A stretch of 64,000 bases of DNA from Thermomonas sp. S9 (GCF_024704365.1 NZ_JAJDFY010000001.1:248001-312000); one strand, 5' to 3'. Shown: positions 49,640 to 59,965, counted from the first letter of the stretch. A program made the numbers and translations. The notes: generated by a model from the letters alone, not told the origin.

Positions 49640-51097
49640 ATGAATCCCTCTGCTTTTCGTCCGCTGCTGGCCGGCATGGCCGCAGTGCTGCTGGCCGCCT
49701 GCGCCGGCGCGCCGCCGCGCCTGCCGCCACCGGCGCTGGACGCACGCGCGCCGCTGTCCACCTCGGGCGGCGACGCGCGCGCGGCATGGCCGGTCGCCGA
49801 CTGGTGGACGCACTACCAGGATCCGACCCTGGACGCGCTGATGCAGCGCGCGCTGACCCAGGCACCCAGCCTGGCGCAGGCACAGGCGCGCCTGGCGCAG
49901 GCGCGCGCCGCGATCGCCGCGCAGGCGGCGGCCGGCAATGCCTACGTCGGTGCCAGCGCCGGCCTGCAGCGGCAGCGGATCAGCGAGCACGGGCTGTTCC
50001 CGGTGCAGTTCCTCGGCTTCACCTGGTACAGCCAGGCCGATCTCGGGGTGCAGCTGCAGTACGACGTGGACTGGTGGGGCAAGCACCGCGCGCAGGTCGC
50101 CGCCGCCACCGACCAGGCCCGTGCCGCCGCCGCGGAGGCGGACGCCGCGCGCCTGGCGCTGACCGCGGCGGTGGCGCAGACCTATTTCGGCTGGCAGGCC
50201 GACCAGGCCCGACTGGCCTTGGCCACGCGCGCCATCGAGGCGCAGCAGCGCCTGCTGGCGCTGGCGCGCGCGCGCGCCGCGCGCGGGATCGACAGCAGTG
50301 ACACGGTGCATGCGGCGGAAGCCGCATTGGCCGCGGCCGAGCGCGCCCGCACCGCGCTCACCGCCAGCGCCGAAGGCCGCCGGATCGCGCTGGCGGCGCT
50401 GCTCGGGATCGCGCCGGACGCGCTGCCGGCGCTGCAGGCGCGGCCACTGCCGGCCATGACCGGCGGGCTCCCGGAGGATGCCTCCCTGAACCTGCTGGCG
50501 CGCCGCCCGGACGTGGCCGCCAGCCGCCGGCGGGTGGAGGCCGCGGTGCAGGACGTGGCCGCCGCGCGCGCGGCCTTCTTTCCCGATCTCAGCCTGAAGG
50601 CGCTGCTCGGCCTGTCCAGCATCGACCTGGGCCAGCTGCTCACCGCCGGCAGCCGGGTGGCCCTGCTGCAGCCGGCGCTGAGCCTGCCGCTGTTCGACGG
50701 CGGCCGCCTGCGCGCCGGCTACGGCCTCCGCCGGGCCCAGCTCGACGCCGCGATCGCCGACTACCACGCCAGCGTGGTGCAGGCCGCGCGCGAGGTGCAG
50801 CAGCAGGCGCTGACCGTCACCCAGCTGGCCGACGAGGCGGCACAGCAGGCCGCCGCACTGACGGCCGCGCGCGCCATGCAGGCCAATGCCGAGGCGCGCG
50901 CGCACGCCGGGCTCGGCGACGACCGCAGCCGCGCCCAGGCCGCACTGGCCCTGCTGCAGGCCGAGGACGCCGCGCGCGTCCTGTCCGCCGCGCGGCTGGC
51001 GGCCGACATCGCCCTGATCCAGAGCCTCGGCGGCGGCTATGCCGACCCGTCCGCCGCCGCGCCTTCCCCCGTTTCCAAGGACGCCCCCACGCCATGA
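49640..51097 (+). CDS. NodT-family outer-membrane efflux lipoprotein
   Basis: 485 residues. Lipoprotein signal ending AAVLLAACAG, then TolC-like coiled coils (LDALMQRALTQAPSLAQAQARLAQARAAI in parts) and beta segments (FPDLSLKALLGLSS). The outer-membrane channel of the tripartite pump with the next two genes. Stop overlaps the adaptor's ATG. The 254-base upstream region shows two copies of CCTGCTCTTGG (49582, 49595) and no regulator gene. Confidence 0.9.
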   Translation: MNPSAFRPLLAGMAAVLLAACAGAPPRLPPPALDARAPLSTSGGDARAAWPVADWWTHYQDPTLDALMQRALTQAPSLAQAQARLAQARAAIAAQAAAGNAYVGASAGLQRQRISEHGLFPVQFLGFTWYSQADLGVQLQYDVDWWGKHRAQVAAATDQARAAAAEADAARLALTAAVAQTYFGWQADQARLALATRAIEAQQRLLALARARAARGIDSSDTVHAAEAALAAAERARTALTASAEGRRIALAALLGIAPDALPALQARPLPAMTGGLPEDASLNLLARRPDVAASRRRVEAAVQDVAAARAAFFPDLSLKALLGLSSIDLGQLLTAGSRVALLQPALSLPLFDGGRLRAGYGLRRAQLDAAIADYHASVVQAAREVQQQALTVTQLADEAAQQAAALTAARAMQANAEARAHAGLGDDRSRAQAALALLQAEDAARVLSAARLAADIALIQSLGGGYADPSAAAPSPVSKDAPTP

Positions 51098-52279
51098 GCA
51101 CGCCGACTCCTTCCGCCGCCCCTGCCGCGCCCAGCAATGGCAACGGAAACGGCAAGCGCAAGCGCGTGTTGCTGGCGATCGCCGCGCTGTTCGCGCTCGC
51201 CGGCATCGCCTGGCTGCTGCTGTGGCTGTTCGTGTTCTCGCTGCGGCAGACCACCGACAACGCCTACGCCGGCGGCCACCAGGTCGGGGTGAGCGCGCGC
51301 GTGGGCGGTACCGTCACCGCGATCTACGCCGACGACACCGACCTGGTGCGCGCCGGCCAGGTGCTGGTGCGGCTGGACGGCACCGACACCCGACTGGCGC
51401 TGCAGCGCGCCGCCGCCGCGCTGGCGCAGGCCGTGCGCCAGGCGCGCCAGGCCGACAGCGGGGCCGCCGCCGCCAGCGCCGCCGAGGCGCAGGCGAAGAT
51501 CGCGCTGGCGCAGGCCGAGGCCGACTACCGCCGGCGCCTGCCGCTGCTGGCCGAGAAAGCGGTGCCGCCGGAGGAAGTGGCGCATGCGCGCGAAGCGGTG
51601 GAGCGCGCACGCGCGGCGCTGGCGCAGGCCAGCGGGCAGGCACGCGCGCAGCGCGCGCTGGTGGAGGGCGTGGCGGTTGCGCAGAATCCGGCGGTGCAGC
51701 TGGCGCGCGCCGCCTATGTCGAAGCCTGGGTGGCCGACCACCGCACCGCGATCGTGGCCCCGGTGGACGGCATCGTCGCCGAGCGCGCGGTGCAGGTCGG
51801 CCAACTGGTCGCGCCCGGGCAGCCGCTGCTGAAGGTGCTGCCGCTCGGTCATCTGTGGGTGGATGCCAACTTCAAGGAAAGCCAGCTGGACAAGATCCGC
51901 CTCGGCCAGCCGGCGACCCTCACCAGCGATCTGTACGGCAGCGGCGTGGTGTTCCACGGCAAGGTGGCCGGCATCGCCGCGGGCACCGGCAGCGTGTTCT
52001 CGCTGCTGCCGGCGCAGAACGCCAGCGGCAACTGGATCAAGGTGGTGCAGCGGGTGCCGGTGCGGATCGCGCTGGATGCGAACGACACGTTGCGCGCGCA
52101 TCCACTGCGCATCGGCCTGTCGATGGAAGTGGACATCGATACCCGCGACCAGTCCGGGCCGCGCCTGCCCCGCTCAGCCGCCGACGGCGGCGGTCAGCCA
52201 GACCGATGTGTACGCGCACGACCTCGACGCCGCCGCACGTGCGGCGGACGCCATCATCGCCGCCAACGGCGGACGCTGA
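51094..52279 (+). CDS. emrA: EmrA/HlyD-type membrane fusion protein (frame break near the end)
   Basis: About 394 residues. One membrane helix (~28-50), then a biotinyl-lipoyl-like domain (TTDNAYAGGHQVGVSARVGGTV), a coiled hairpin and the beta-barrel (VDANFKESQLDKIRLGQPATL). It bridges inner and outer membranes. At about 52174 the frame shifts: CGCTCAGCCG for CGCCAGCCG; corrected, the end reads TAAVSQTDVYAHDLDAAARA and stops at 52277-52279. emrB follows 9 bases later. Confidence 0.88.
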
Positions 52280-52288
52280 CGACCGGCC

Positions 52289-53869
52289 ATGGCCGCCGCT
52301 GCCGCGACAGACACCGCCGCCCTGCCGCCGCCGGCGGTCGCCGCGAAGCCGCCGCTGCGCGGCGGCGCGCTGGTGCTGCTGACCCTGGCGATCGCGCTGT
52401 CCACCTTCATGGAGGTGCTGGACATCACCATCGTCAACGTCTCGGTGCCGACCATCGCCGGCAGCCTGAGCGTCGGCGTGTCCGAAGGCACCTGGGCGAT
52501 CAGCTCCTACTCGCTGGCCAGCGCGATCGTGCAGCCGCTGACCGGCTGGCTGGCGCGCCGGTTCGGCGAGGTGCGCACCTTCACCGCCTCGGTGACCCTG
52601 TTCGTGGTGTTCTCGATGCTGTGCGGGTTCGCTACGAGCATGCCGATGCTGGTGCTGTTCCGGCTGCTGCAGGGGCTGGTGTCGGGGCCGATGGTGGCGC
52701 TGTCGATGACCCTGCTGCTGGCCAACTATCCCAACGAGAAGAAGGGGATGGCGCTGGCACTGTGGGCGATGACCGTGATCGTGGCGCCGATCTTCGGGCC
52801 GATCCTCGGTGGCTGGATCACCGACAACTATTCCTGGCACTGGATCTTCTTCATCAACGCGCCGGTCGGGCTACTGGCGGCGCTGGTGGTGTGGACCCTG
52901 CTGCGCGACCGCGAGACGCCGGTCCAGAAGGTGCCGATCGACCGCATCGGGCTGGCACTGCTGGTGATCGGGGTGGGCTCGCTGCAGTTCATGCTCGACA
53001 ACGGCAACGACAAGGACTGGTTCAGCTCGCCACTGATCACCACGCTCGGCATCGTCGCGCTGGTCTGCCTGACCTTCTTCGTGGCCTGGGAACTGACCGA
53101 CGCGCATCCGGTGGTGGATCTGTCGCTGTTCAAGCGCCGCAATTTCCGGGTGGGCGTGATCGCGCTGTCGGTCGGCATGTTCGGCTTCTTCGGCATCAAC
53201 GTGATCTACCCGCTGTGGCTGCAGACCACGCTGGGCTACACCGCGGAATGGGCAGGGCTGGCGACCGCGCCGGTCGGCATCCTGGCGGTGTTCTTCTCGC
53301 CCCTGGTCGGGCGCCTGATCGGCAAGGCCGACCTGCGGGTCATGGTCAGCTTCGCGTTCCTGGTATTCGCCTTCACCACCCACTGGTTCTCCACCTTCAC
53401 CGCGCAGGCCAGCTTCGACCAGCTGATCTGGCCGCGCCTGATCCAGGGCATGGGCGTGGCGTTCTTCTTCATTCCGCTCAACCAGATCATCCTGTCGGGG
53501 CTGCCGCAGCACGAGATCGCCAACGCCTCGGGGCTGTCCAACTTTTTCCGCACCATCGCCGGCAGCATTTCCACCGCGGTCTCGGTGACGCTATGGCAGC
53601 ACCGCGCCGACTACCACCACGCGATGCTGACCGAGCATGTCACCAGTGCGCGCCCGGCCGCCGAACAGTGGCTGGGCACCCTGCAGGGCGTCGGGATGGG
53701 CCGGGCGCAGGCGCTGGCCCTCACCGACCAGACCATCAATCTGCAGGCGTTCACGCTGGCAGTGAACGACCTGTTCCTGCTGTTTTCCGGCCTGTTCGTG
53801 GCAATGATCGTGCTGGTGTGGTGGGCGCGCCCGCCGTTCGGCAGCGCCGGCGGCGCGCCGGCGCATTGA
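52289..53869 (+). CDS. emrB: EmrB/QacA-type MFS drug transporter (DHA2)
   Basis: 526 residues, fourteen predicted helices. Marks: FMEVLDITIVNVSVPTIAG (DHA2 motif D1), GWLARRFGEVR, WIFFINAPVGLLAAL. The proton-driven pump of the NodT-EmrA-EmrB complex. Substrates cannot be told from sequence. Unbroken. Confidence 0.92.
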   Translation: MAAAAATDTAALPPPAVAAKPPLRGGALVLLTLAIALSTFMEVLDITIVNVSVPTIAGSLSVGVSEGTWAISSYSLASAIVQPLTGWLARRFGEVRTFTASVTLFVVFSMLCGFATSMPMLVLFRLLQGLVSGPMVALSMTLLLANYPNEKKGMALALWAMTVIVAPIFGPILGGWITDNYSWHWIFFINAPVGLLAALVVWTLLRDRETPVQKVPIDRIGLALLVIGVGSLQFMLDNGNDKDWFSSPLITTLGIVALVCLTFFVAWELTDAHPVVDLSLFKRRNFRVGVIALSVGMFGFFGINVIYPLWLQTTLGYTAEWAGLATAPVGILAVFFSPLVGRLIGKADLRVMVSFAFLVFAFTTHWFSTFTAQASFDQLIWPRLIQGMGVAFFFIPLNQIILSGLPQHEIANASGLSNFFRTIAGSISTAVSVTLWQHRADYHHAMLTEHVTSARPAAEQWLGTLQGVGMGRAQALALTDQTINLQAFTLAVNDLFLLFSGLFVAMIVLVWWARPPFGSAGGAPAH

Positions 53870-53881
53870 GCGGGGCGACGC

Positions 53882-56371
53882 TCAGGTCCCGCGCGGCTTG
53901 GCGCGGTGGGTGGCGGTAGCGCTCCACGGGTCGTCCGGCCATGGATGGCGCGGATAGCGGCCCTTCATTTCCTTCCTGACCTCGGGATAGGTGCGCTCCC
54001 AGAACCCGCGCAGATCGGCGGTCACCTGCAGCGGGCGACCGGCCGGCGAGAGCAGGTGCAGGGTCAGCGGCACCCGGCCGTCGGCGATGCGCGGTGTGTC
54101 CGCCAGGCCGAACAGTTCCTGCAGCTTGACCGCCAGCACCGGCGGCGCCGGCGTGCCGTCGGCCTCCAGCGCGTACGCGATGCCGCGCTGCAGGCCGGAC
54201 GGCACGGCGATGCGGGTCGGCGCAAGCGCATCGATCCGCTGGCGCAAGGCCCACGCCAGCCGACCCTTCAGCGCCTCGCCCAGCTCCTCGACCGCGAGCG
54301 CGTCCAGCCGGGTCTTGCCGGCGAACGCGGGCGTCAGCCAGTCCTCCAGCGTGGCCAGTAGCGCGGCGTCGGACAGGTCGGGCAGGCCGAGCTCGGGCAG
54401 CCACGTGCGCAGGCACTGCACGCGGATGCGCCACTGCGCCAGCGGCTCGCTCCACGGCAGCACGGCCAGGCCCAGGTCGCGCACGGCATCCGTCAGCGCC
54501 CGCGCAGCCAGCGCGGGATCGACGCGGCCGGTGGAGTTCGCCGCCAGCACGATGCCGTCGAAGCGGGCGATGCGCTCGCTCACCAGCGCGCGCCGCCCGG
54601 CGTCCCAGCGTACTTCGTCGGCTTCGGAGAAATGCGCGGCGAACTCGCGGCGCAGCACCGCCTCGTCCACCGGCGCGGCGCGCAGCAACAGGGCGTCCTT
54701 GGGTTCGAGGCGCAGCGCGCTGGCCACCAGCTCAGGGCTCGCCGTACAGCGCGGAGTCCTCCAGCAGGCGCGCGCTGCGCCCGTTCGCGAGCAGATAGCG
54801 GCGCGGATCCTGCGGGTGCTGGCGGGCGATGCGGTCGGGAAAGGCATGTGCGAGCAGATCACCCAGCGCGTGCGCCGGAACCGCTGCAGGCGGCAGCGCA
54901 TCGCAGCGCAGACGGCGGCGCCACTGCCGGGCCGCGGCATCGATCGCCGCCAGCGCACTGCGGCTGGCCTCGGGCGGGAGACGCCCGCTGCGAAACGCGG
55001 CCAGCGCCTGCCAGCGCGCGGCCAGCGCATCCGTGCGGCTGCGCAGCGGATCGCGCGCCTCCAACAGTGCGGCCAGATCGCAGGCCAGCGCGAGTTGCTC
55101 TGCCGTGCGCGCGGCCAGCAGCATCGCCGCCAGCCGCGGATGCGTGCCCAGCGCCAGCATCCGGCGTCCCTGCGCGGTGATGCCGCCGCTGGCCTCCAGC
55201 GCGTCCAGCCGGCGCAGCAGGTCGCGCCCGGCCGCCAGCGCGCCGGGCGGCGGCGGATCGGGGAAGCGCAGCTCGCTGCTGCCCCAGGCCGCCAACTCCA
55301 GCGCCAGCGGCGCCAGGTCCAGCTGTGCGATCTCCGGCCGCCGCTGCGGCTCCAGCCGCTGCGACGCCGGCCACAGGCGGTAGGCCCAGCCTGCGGCCAC
55401 GCGCCCGGCGCGGCCGGCGCGCTGGTCGGCGCTGGCCTGCGCGATCGCCACCACGTCCAGGCGCGAGAACCCGCTGTTCGGGTCGAAGCGCGGCGCGCGC
55501 GCCAGCCCGCTGTCGATCACCACCCGCACGCCGGGCAGGGTGACGCTGGATTCGGCCACGTTGGTCGCCAGCACTACCCGCCGGCGGCCGTCGGGCGCGG
55601 GCTGCAGTACGCGCGCCTGCTGATCGACCGGCAGCTCGCCGTGCAAAGGCAGCACCTCGGCGGGCAGCCCGGCCTGGGCCAGCAACGCCTCGACCTTGGC
55701 GATCTCGCGCTGGCCCGGCAGGAAGACGAGGACATCGCCCGGATGCTGGGTGAGCGCATGCTCGACCGCACGCCGCACCTGCTGTTCCAGCGCCTCGTCG
55801 CGGCGCGCCGGGACGTGCGAAATCTCGACCGGGAAGCTGCGCCCGGCGCTGGACAGCCGCGGCGCGTCGAGGAATGCCGCCAGCCGCGCGCCGTCCAGGG
55901 TCGCCGACATCACCACGATCCGCAGGTCGGAACGCACCGACGCCTGCACGTCCAGCGCCAGCGCCAGGCCGAGATCGCCTGCGAGGTGACGCTCGTGGAA
56001 CTCGTCCAGCAGCACCGCGCCGACCCCGTCCAGCAGCGGGTCGTCCTGCAGCATGCGGGTGAGGATGCCCTCGGTGACGACCTCGATGCGGGTGGCCGGC
56101 CCGACCTTGTTCTCGAAGCGGATGCGATAGCCGACCGTCTGCCCGACCGTTTCGCCCAGCTGTTTCGCCATGAACCCGGCGGCCGCGCGCGCGGCGACGC
56201 GGCGCGGCTCCAGCAGGACGATCTTCCTGCCCGCCAGCCACGGCGCGTCCAGCAGCGCCAGCGGCACCTGCGTGGTCTTGCCCGCGCCCGGCGGCGCCTC
56301 CAGCACCAGCCGCGGGCGTGCGGCCAGCGCGGCGAGGATGTCGGGCAGCAGGGGGAGATCGGGAATTGCAT
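53882..56371 (-). CDS. hrpB: ATP-dependent helicase HrpB (two frame breaks)
   Basis: 829 residues when joined, close to the family. DEAH-type core: EAPPGAGKTTQVP, LLDEFHERHL, VMSATLDG, ATNVAESSVTLPGV and DQRAGRAGR, then the HrpB C-terminal domain. Break 1 near the start at 56350-56355 (five Gs on the plus strand; six would give MQFPISPLLPDIL). Break 2 at 54732, extra T in CAGCTCAGG (plus), creating an in-frame TGA where TGG is expected. Start ATG 56371, six bases after TACAAT. Role unclear; RNA helicase-like. Confidence 0.87.
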
Positions 56372-56377
56372 GCGCGC

Positions 56378-56383
56378 ATTGTA
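56378..56383 (-). promoter_or_regulatory. -10 box TACAAT of a probably leaderless hrpB promoter
   Basis: On the minus strand TACAAT ends six bases before the hrpB ATG. Confidence 0.5.
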
Positions 56384-56405
56384 GGAGTCACGCATGCCAG
56401 GCCGT

Positions 56406-56524
56406 CGCCCTTGCCGCCGGGCCGCGGGGGGATTCGAGCGCGCCATGGATGGCGCGCGGCCGCGAATCGGAGCCGGATGCGCAGCCTGAGCGGCGAAGCC
56501 CGCCGCGGCCCGGCGGCAAGGGCG
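56406..56524. repeat. 119-bp nested palindrome between hrpB and tatD
   Basis: Outer arms of 22 bases (56406-56427 and 56503-56524) are perfect reverse complements; their core is CTTGCCGCCGGGCC. Inside lie GATTCG (56431-56436) / CGAATC (56463-56468) and the hairpin GCGCGCCAT-GG-ATGGCGCGC (56438-56457). The element fills the space between two divergent promoters and its arms cover both -35 regions. Confidence 0.7.
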
Positions 56525-56538
56525 CGAGGTGCGACGGC

Positions 56539-56544
56539 TACAAT
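56539..56544 (+). promoter_or_regulatory. -10 box TACAAT of a probably leaderless tatD promoter
   Basis: TACAAT ends six bases before the tatD ATG at 56551. Confidence 0.5.
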
Positions 56545-56550
56545 TTCGCC

Positions 56551-57342
56551 ATGCAACTCATCGACATCGGCCTGAACCTCAGCCATGACAGCTTCGACCG
56601 CGACCGCGACGCGGTCTGGGAGCGCGCGCGCGCGGCCGGGGTGACGCGTGCCGTGCTCACCGGGGCCAGCCGCGAGCACAACCCGAAGGTGCTGGCGCTG
56701 GCGCGCAGCCGGCCGGGCGAGTGGTTCGCCACCGCCGGCGTGCATCCGCACCACGCCAGCGAATACACCGAAGAGTGCGATGCCGAACTGCGCGCGCTGC
56801 ATGCGCACCCCGAGATCGTCGCGGTGGGCGAATGCGGGCTGGACTACTTCCGCGACTTCTCGCCGCGCCCGGCGCAGCGGCGCGCGTTCGAGCGCCAGCT
56901 GCAGATCGCCGCGGACACCGGCAAGCCGCTGTTCCTGCACCAGCGCGACGCGCACGCCGACTTCATGGCGATGATGAAGCAGTTCGATGGCCGGCTCGGC
57001 CCGGCGGTGGTGCACTGCTTCACCGGCCCCCGCGAGGAGCTGTTCGACTATCTCGACCGCGACTGGCACATCGGCATCACCGGCTGGCTGTGCGACGAAC
57101 GCCGCGGCCAGCACCTGCGCGCACTGGTGCGCAGCATCCCCGCGCACCGGCTGATGGTGGAGACCGACGCGCCCTACCTCTTGCCGCGCACGCTCACCCC
57201 GCCACCGAAGGATCGCCGCAACGAGCCTGCGTTCCTGCCGCACATCGTGGCCGAGCTGGCGCGCGACCGCGGCGAGGCGATCGAAGCCACCGCCGCGGCG
57301 ACCACCGCCACCGCCACCGCCTTCTTCCGCCTGCCGCAATGA
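56551..57342 (+). CDS. tatD: TatD-family metal-dependent DNase
   Basis: 263 residues. Marks: MQLIDIGLNLSHDSF (TatD-specific start), TAGVHPHHASEYTEE, AVGECGLDYFRDFSPR, QRRAFERQLQIA and VETDAPYLLPR. Metal-dependent 3'-5' DNase; despite the name it is not part of Tat export. It is separate from tatABC here. An Ala/Thr-rich stretch (AATAAATTATATAFF-like) ends the protein. Confidence 0.92.
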   Translation: MQLIDIGLNLSHDSFDRDRDAVWERARAAGVTRAVLTGASREHNPKVLALARSRPGEWFATAGVHPHHASEYTEECDAELRALHAHPEIVAVGECGLDYFRDFSPRPAQRRAFERQLQIAADTGKPLFLHQRDAHADFMAMMKQFDGRLGPAVVHCFTGPREELFDYLDRDWHIGITGWLCDERRGQHLRALVRSIPAHRLMVETDAPYLLPRTLTPPPKDRRNEPAFLPHIVAELARDRGEAIEATAAATTATATAFFRLPQ

Positions 57343-57361
57343 CCGCGTGCGCGCTGCGCCC

Positions 57362-58147
57362 TCAGTGGCGCAGCCCGACCCCGCGCTGGAGCAGCCACAG
57401 GCCGAGTGCGGCGAGCGCGGCCGTAAACCCCAGCATCAGCCCGAAGGCCACCCCCAGCGACACGTCGGACACACCCAACAGGCCATAGCGGAAGGCGTTG
57501 ACCATGTAGAAGATCGGGTTCGCGTGGGTGGCGGCCTCGGCCCAGCCGGGCAGCAGCTTGATCGAGTAGAACACGCCGCCAAGGTAGGTCAGCGGGGTGA
57601 GGATGAAGGTCGGCACGATCGCGATGTCGTCGAACTTCCTGGCGTACACCGCGTTGACGAAGCCGGCCAGCGAGAAGATGGTCGCGCCCAGCAGCACCGC
57701 GCCGATGGTCACCAGCGGATGCGGAATGCGCACGCGGGTGAAGCACATCGCGATCAGCAGCACGATCGCGCCGACCATCAGCCCGCGCAGCACCGCGCCG
57801 GCGACGTAGCCGCCCAGGATCACCCAGTTCGGCATCGGGCTGACCAAGAGCTCCTCGACGTGGCGGCCGAACTTGGCGCCGAAGAACGAGCTGCTGATGT
57901 TGCCGTAGCTGTTCTGGATCACGCTCATCATCACCAGCCCGGGGACGATGAAATCCATGTAGCGGATGCCGTCCATGGTGCCGACGCGCGCGCCGATCAG
58001 GCCACCGAAGATCAGAAAGTACAGGGTCATGGTGATCGCCGGCGGCATCAGGGTCTGGCCCCAGATGCGCAGGATGCGGTTCACCTCGCGGCGCACGATG
58101 GTGCCCAGCGCGACCAGGTTGGGATGGGTGGGTGGGCGGGCGCTCAT
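57362..58147 (-). CDS. yadH: ABC-2 type transporter permease, YadH-like
   Basis: 261 residues, six membrane helices. ABC-2 marks: RREVNRILRIWGQTLMPP, ELLVSPMPNWVILGGYV and TYLGGVFYSIKLLP. Partner of the overlapping ATPase; substrate unknown. Start ATG 58147 in the ATGA overlap. Convergent with tatD. Confidence 0.9.
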   Translation of the reverse strand: MSARPPTHPNLVALGTIVRREVNRILRIWGQTLMPPAITMTLYFLIFGGLIGARVGTMDGIRYMDFIVPGLVMMSVIQNSYGNISSSFFGAKFGRHVEELLVSPMPNWVILGGYVAGAVLRGLMVGAIVLLIAMCFTRVRIPHPLVTIGAVLLGATIFSLAGFVNAVYARKFDDIAIVPTFILTPLTYLGGVFYSIKLLPGWAEAATHANPIFYMVNAFRYGLLGVSDVSLGVAFGLMLGFTAALAALGLWLLQRGVGLRH

Positions 58148-59088
58148 GCCGCGTCCTCCTGCCTGCCGGTGAGGCGCACGAACAGTTCTTCCAGGCGGTT
58201 GCTCTGGTTGCGCATCGAGCGCACGCGGATGCCGGCCTCGCCGAGCACCGCGAACACGTGGTTGAGGTCCATCGCGCGCGGCATCTGCAGGTCCAGGGTC
58301 TGCGGGTCGGTGGCCTTCAGGTGCGCGCCGGGGATGTGCGGCAGCGGGTGCGGCAGTTCGCCGTCCACGTCCAGCACGAAGCCCTCCATGTCGAGTTTGG
58401 TCAGCAGCGACTTGATCGGCCCGTGCTCGATGATCTGGCCGCGGTCGATGATCGCCAGGTGCCGGCACAGGTGCTCGGCTTCCTCCAGGTAATGGGTAGT
58501 GAGGATGATGGTGGTGCCCTCGGTATTGATCTGGCGCAGGGTCTTCCACATGCCGCGGCGGATCTCGATGTCCACCCCGGCGGTGGGCTCGTCCAGGATC
58601 AGCAGGCGCGGCCGGGTCATCATCGCGCGCGCGATCATCAGCCTGCGCTTCATGCCGCCGGACAGGGTGCGGCTCATCTTGTCCGCCTTGTCCCACAGCT
58701 GGGCGTCCTTCAGCACCTGCTCGGCGCGCTGTAGCGCCTGCCGGCGCGGCATGCCGTAGAAGCCGGCGTAGTTCACGCAGATGTCCAGCGGCTTCTCGAA
58801 CATGTTGAAGTTCAGCTCCTGCGGCACCAACCCGATCTGGCGCATGGCGCGACTGCGCTCGCGTTCGAGGTCGATCCCGAACACCTCCACCGTGCCGCCG
58901 CTCTTGTTCACCAGCGAGCTGGTGATGCCGATCAGGGTGCTCTTGCCGGCGCCATTGGGGCCGAGCAGGGCGTAGAAATCGCCGGGCGCCACTTCCAGGC
59001 TCACGCCTTTCAAGGCTTCCACGCCATTGTCGTAGGTCTTGCGCAGCTCGTGGATGCGCAGGGCAGGGGTGTGGGTGTCGGGGTGCAT
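58144..59088 (-). CDS. yadG: ABC transporter ATP-binding protein, YadG-like
   Basis: 314 residues. Walker A GPNGAGKST, signature LSGGMKRRLMIARA, Walker B LLILDEPTAGVD, H-loop TTHY. A C-terminal accessory region of ~90 residues follows. Exporter with YadH. Divergent from fpr. Confidence 0.92.
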   Translation of the reverse strand: MHPDTHTPALRIHELRKTYDNGVEALKGVSLEVAPGDFYALLGPNGAGKSTLIGITSSLVNKSGGTVEVFGIDLERERSRAMRQIGLVPQELNFNMFEKPLDICVNYAGFYGMPRRQALQRAEQVLKDAQLWDKADKMSRTLSGGMKRRLMIARAMMTRPRLLILDEPTAGVDIEIRRGMWKTLRQINTEGTTIILTTHYLEEAEHLCRHLAIIDRGQIIEHGPIKSLLTKLDMEGFVLDVDGELPHPLPHIPGAHLKATDPQTLDLQMPRAMDLNHVFAVLGEAGIRVRSMRNQSNRLEELFVRLTGRQEDAA

Positions 59089-59124
59089 GCAGGCCTCGGG
59101 CGCGGGAGACGCGCGGCAAGCCGG

Positions 59125-59130
59125 TAGTAT
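59125..59130 (+). promoter_or_regulatory. -10 box TAGTAT before fpr
   Basis: TAGTAT lies 38 bases before the GTG at 59163 in the divergent yadG-fpr gap. Confidence 0.4.
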
Positions 59131-59162
59131 AGGCAGCCCCGTGGCCCGCCCGATGCCACGCA

Positions 59163-59940
59163 GTGTTGCAGCCCGTGGCCATTTCCCATTTTCCGCTCAG
59201 ACTGACCGCCCGCCGGATGATCGCGCCGAGCGTGGCGCACCTTTCGTTCGAGCGCGCCGACGGCCAGGTCCTGCCCTGCATCCCGGGGCAGTTCATCCAG
59301 ATCCACTTCCAGTACGCCGACGGCACGCCCGCGCGCCGCAGCTATTCGATCGCGGTCGGGCGCGCGCTGGACGCGGTGCCGGATGCGCGGGTGGAGATCG
59401 CGGTCAGCTACGTGCCGGGTGGCGCCGCCACCGCACTGTTCGAGGCGCTGCCGATCGGCGCCATGCTGGACGCCAGCGGCCCGTTCGGTCGTTTCTGCCT
59501 GCTGCCGAACGACGGCAACCGCCGCTACCTGCTGATCGGCACCGGCACCGGCATCACCCCCGTACCGGGCGATGCTGCCGGCGCTGGAGCGGCTGATGGC
59601 CGAGCGCGGCGTCGAGGTGCTGCTGCTGCAGGGCGCACGCACACCGGCCGAGCTGCTGTATGGCGACGAGTTCCGCGCCTTCGCCAACGCCCATCCGCGC
59701 TTCCGCTATCTGCCCTGCCTGTCGCGCGAGCTGCCGGCCGAAGGCTCGCCGCATGCGCATCCGGACGTGCGCCACGGCTACGTGCAGAACGTGCTGCCGG
59801 AGCTGGCGCCCGATCCGGCCAGCGACATCGCCTACCTGTGCGGCAACCCGGACATGGTGGATGCGGCCTTCGAGGCGCTGAAAGGCATGCGGCTGCCGGT
59901 GCCGCAGATTCGCCGCGAGAAGTACGTCAGCAACAAGTGA
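59163..59940 (+). CDS. fpr: ferredoxin-NADP+ reductase (frame break)
   Basis: About 258 residues. FAD/NAD(P) reductase: RRSYSIAVG (FAD-binding RxYS), SYVPGGAATALFE, GPFGRFCL, IGTGTGITP then in another frame LPALERLMAERG, AYLCGNPDMVDAAF and the end EKYVSNK. The break is at 59557-59561: five Cs for four, which would give ITPYRAMLPAL. The start is uncertain: GTG 59163 or GTG 59175 (MAISHFPL). A hairpin ATCCCG/CGGGAT follows the stop. Confidence 0.87.
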
Positions 59941-59965
59941 TCCCGCCGGTCGGGATTGCCCGCGC

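Noticed and set aside
49600-49642. A ten-codon frame MDATKERICA ending at the nodT start as a leader peptide
   Set aside because: No ribosome site and no attenuator-like structure; it may be chance.
54720-54740. Programmed +1 frameshifting at the in-frame TGA of hrpB, as in RF2
   Set aside because: CCC-TGA could shift like RF2, but the same extra base appears in four unrelated genes, so a sequencing cause is simpler.
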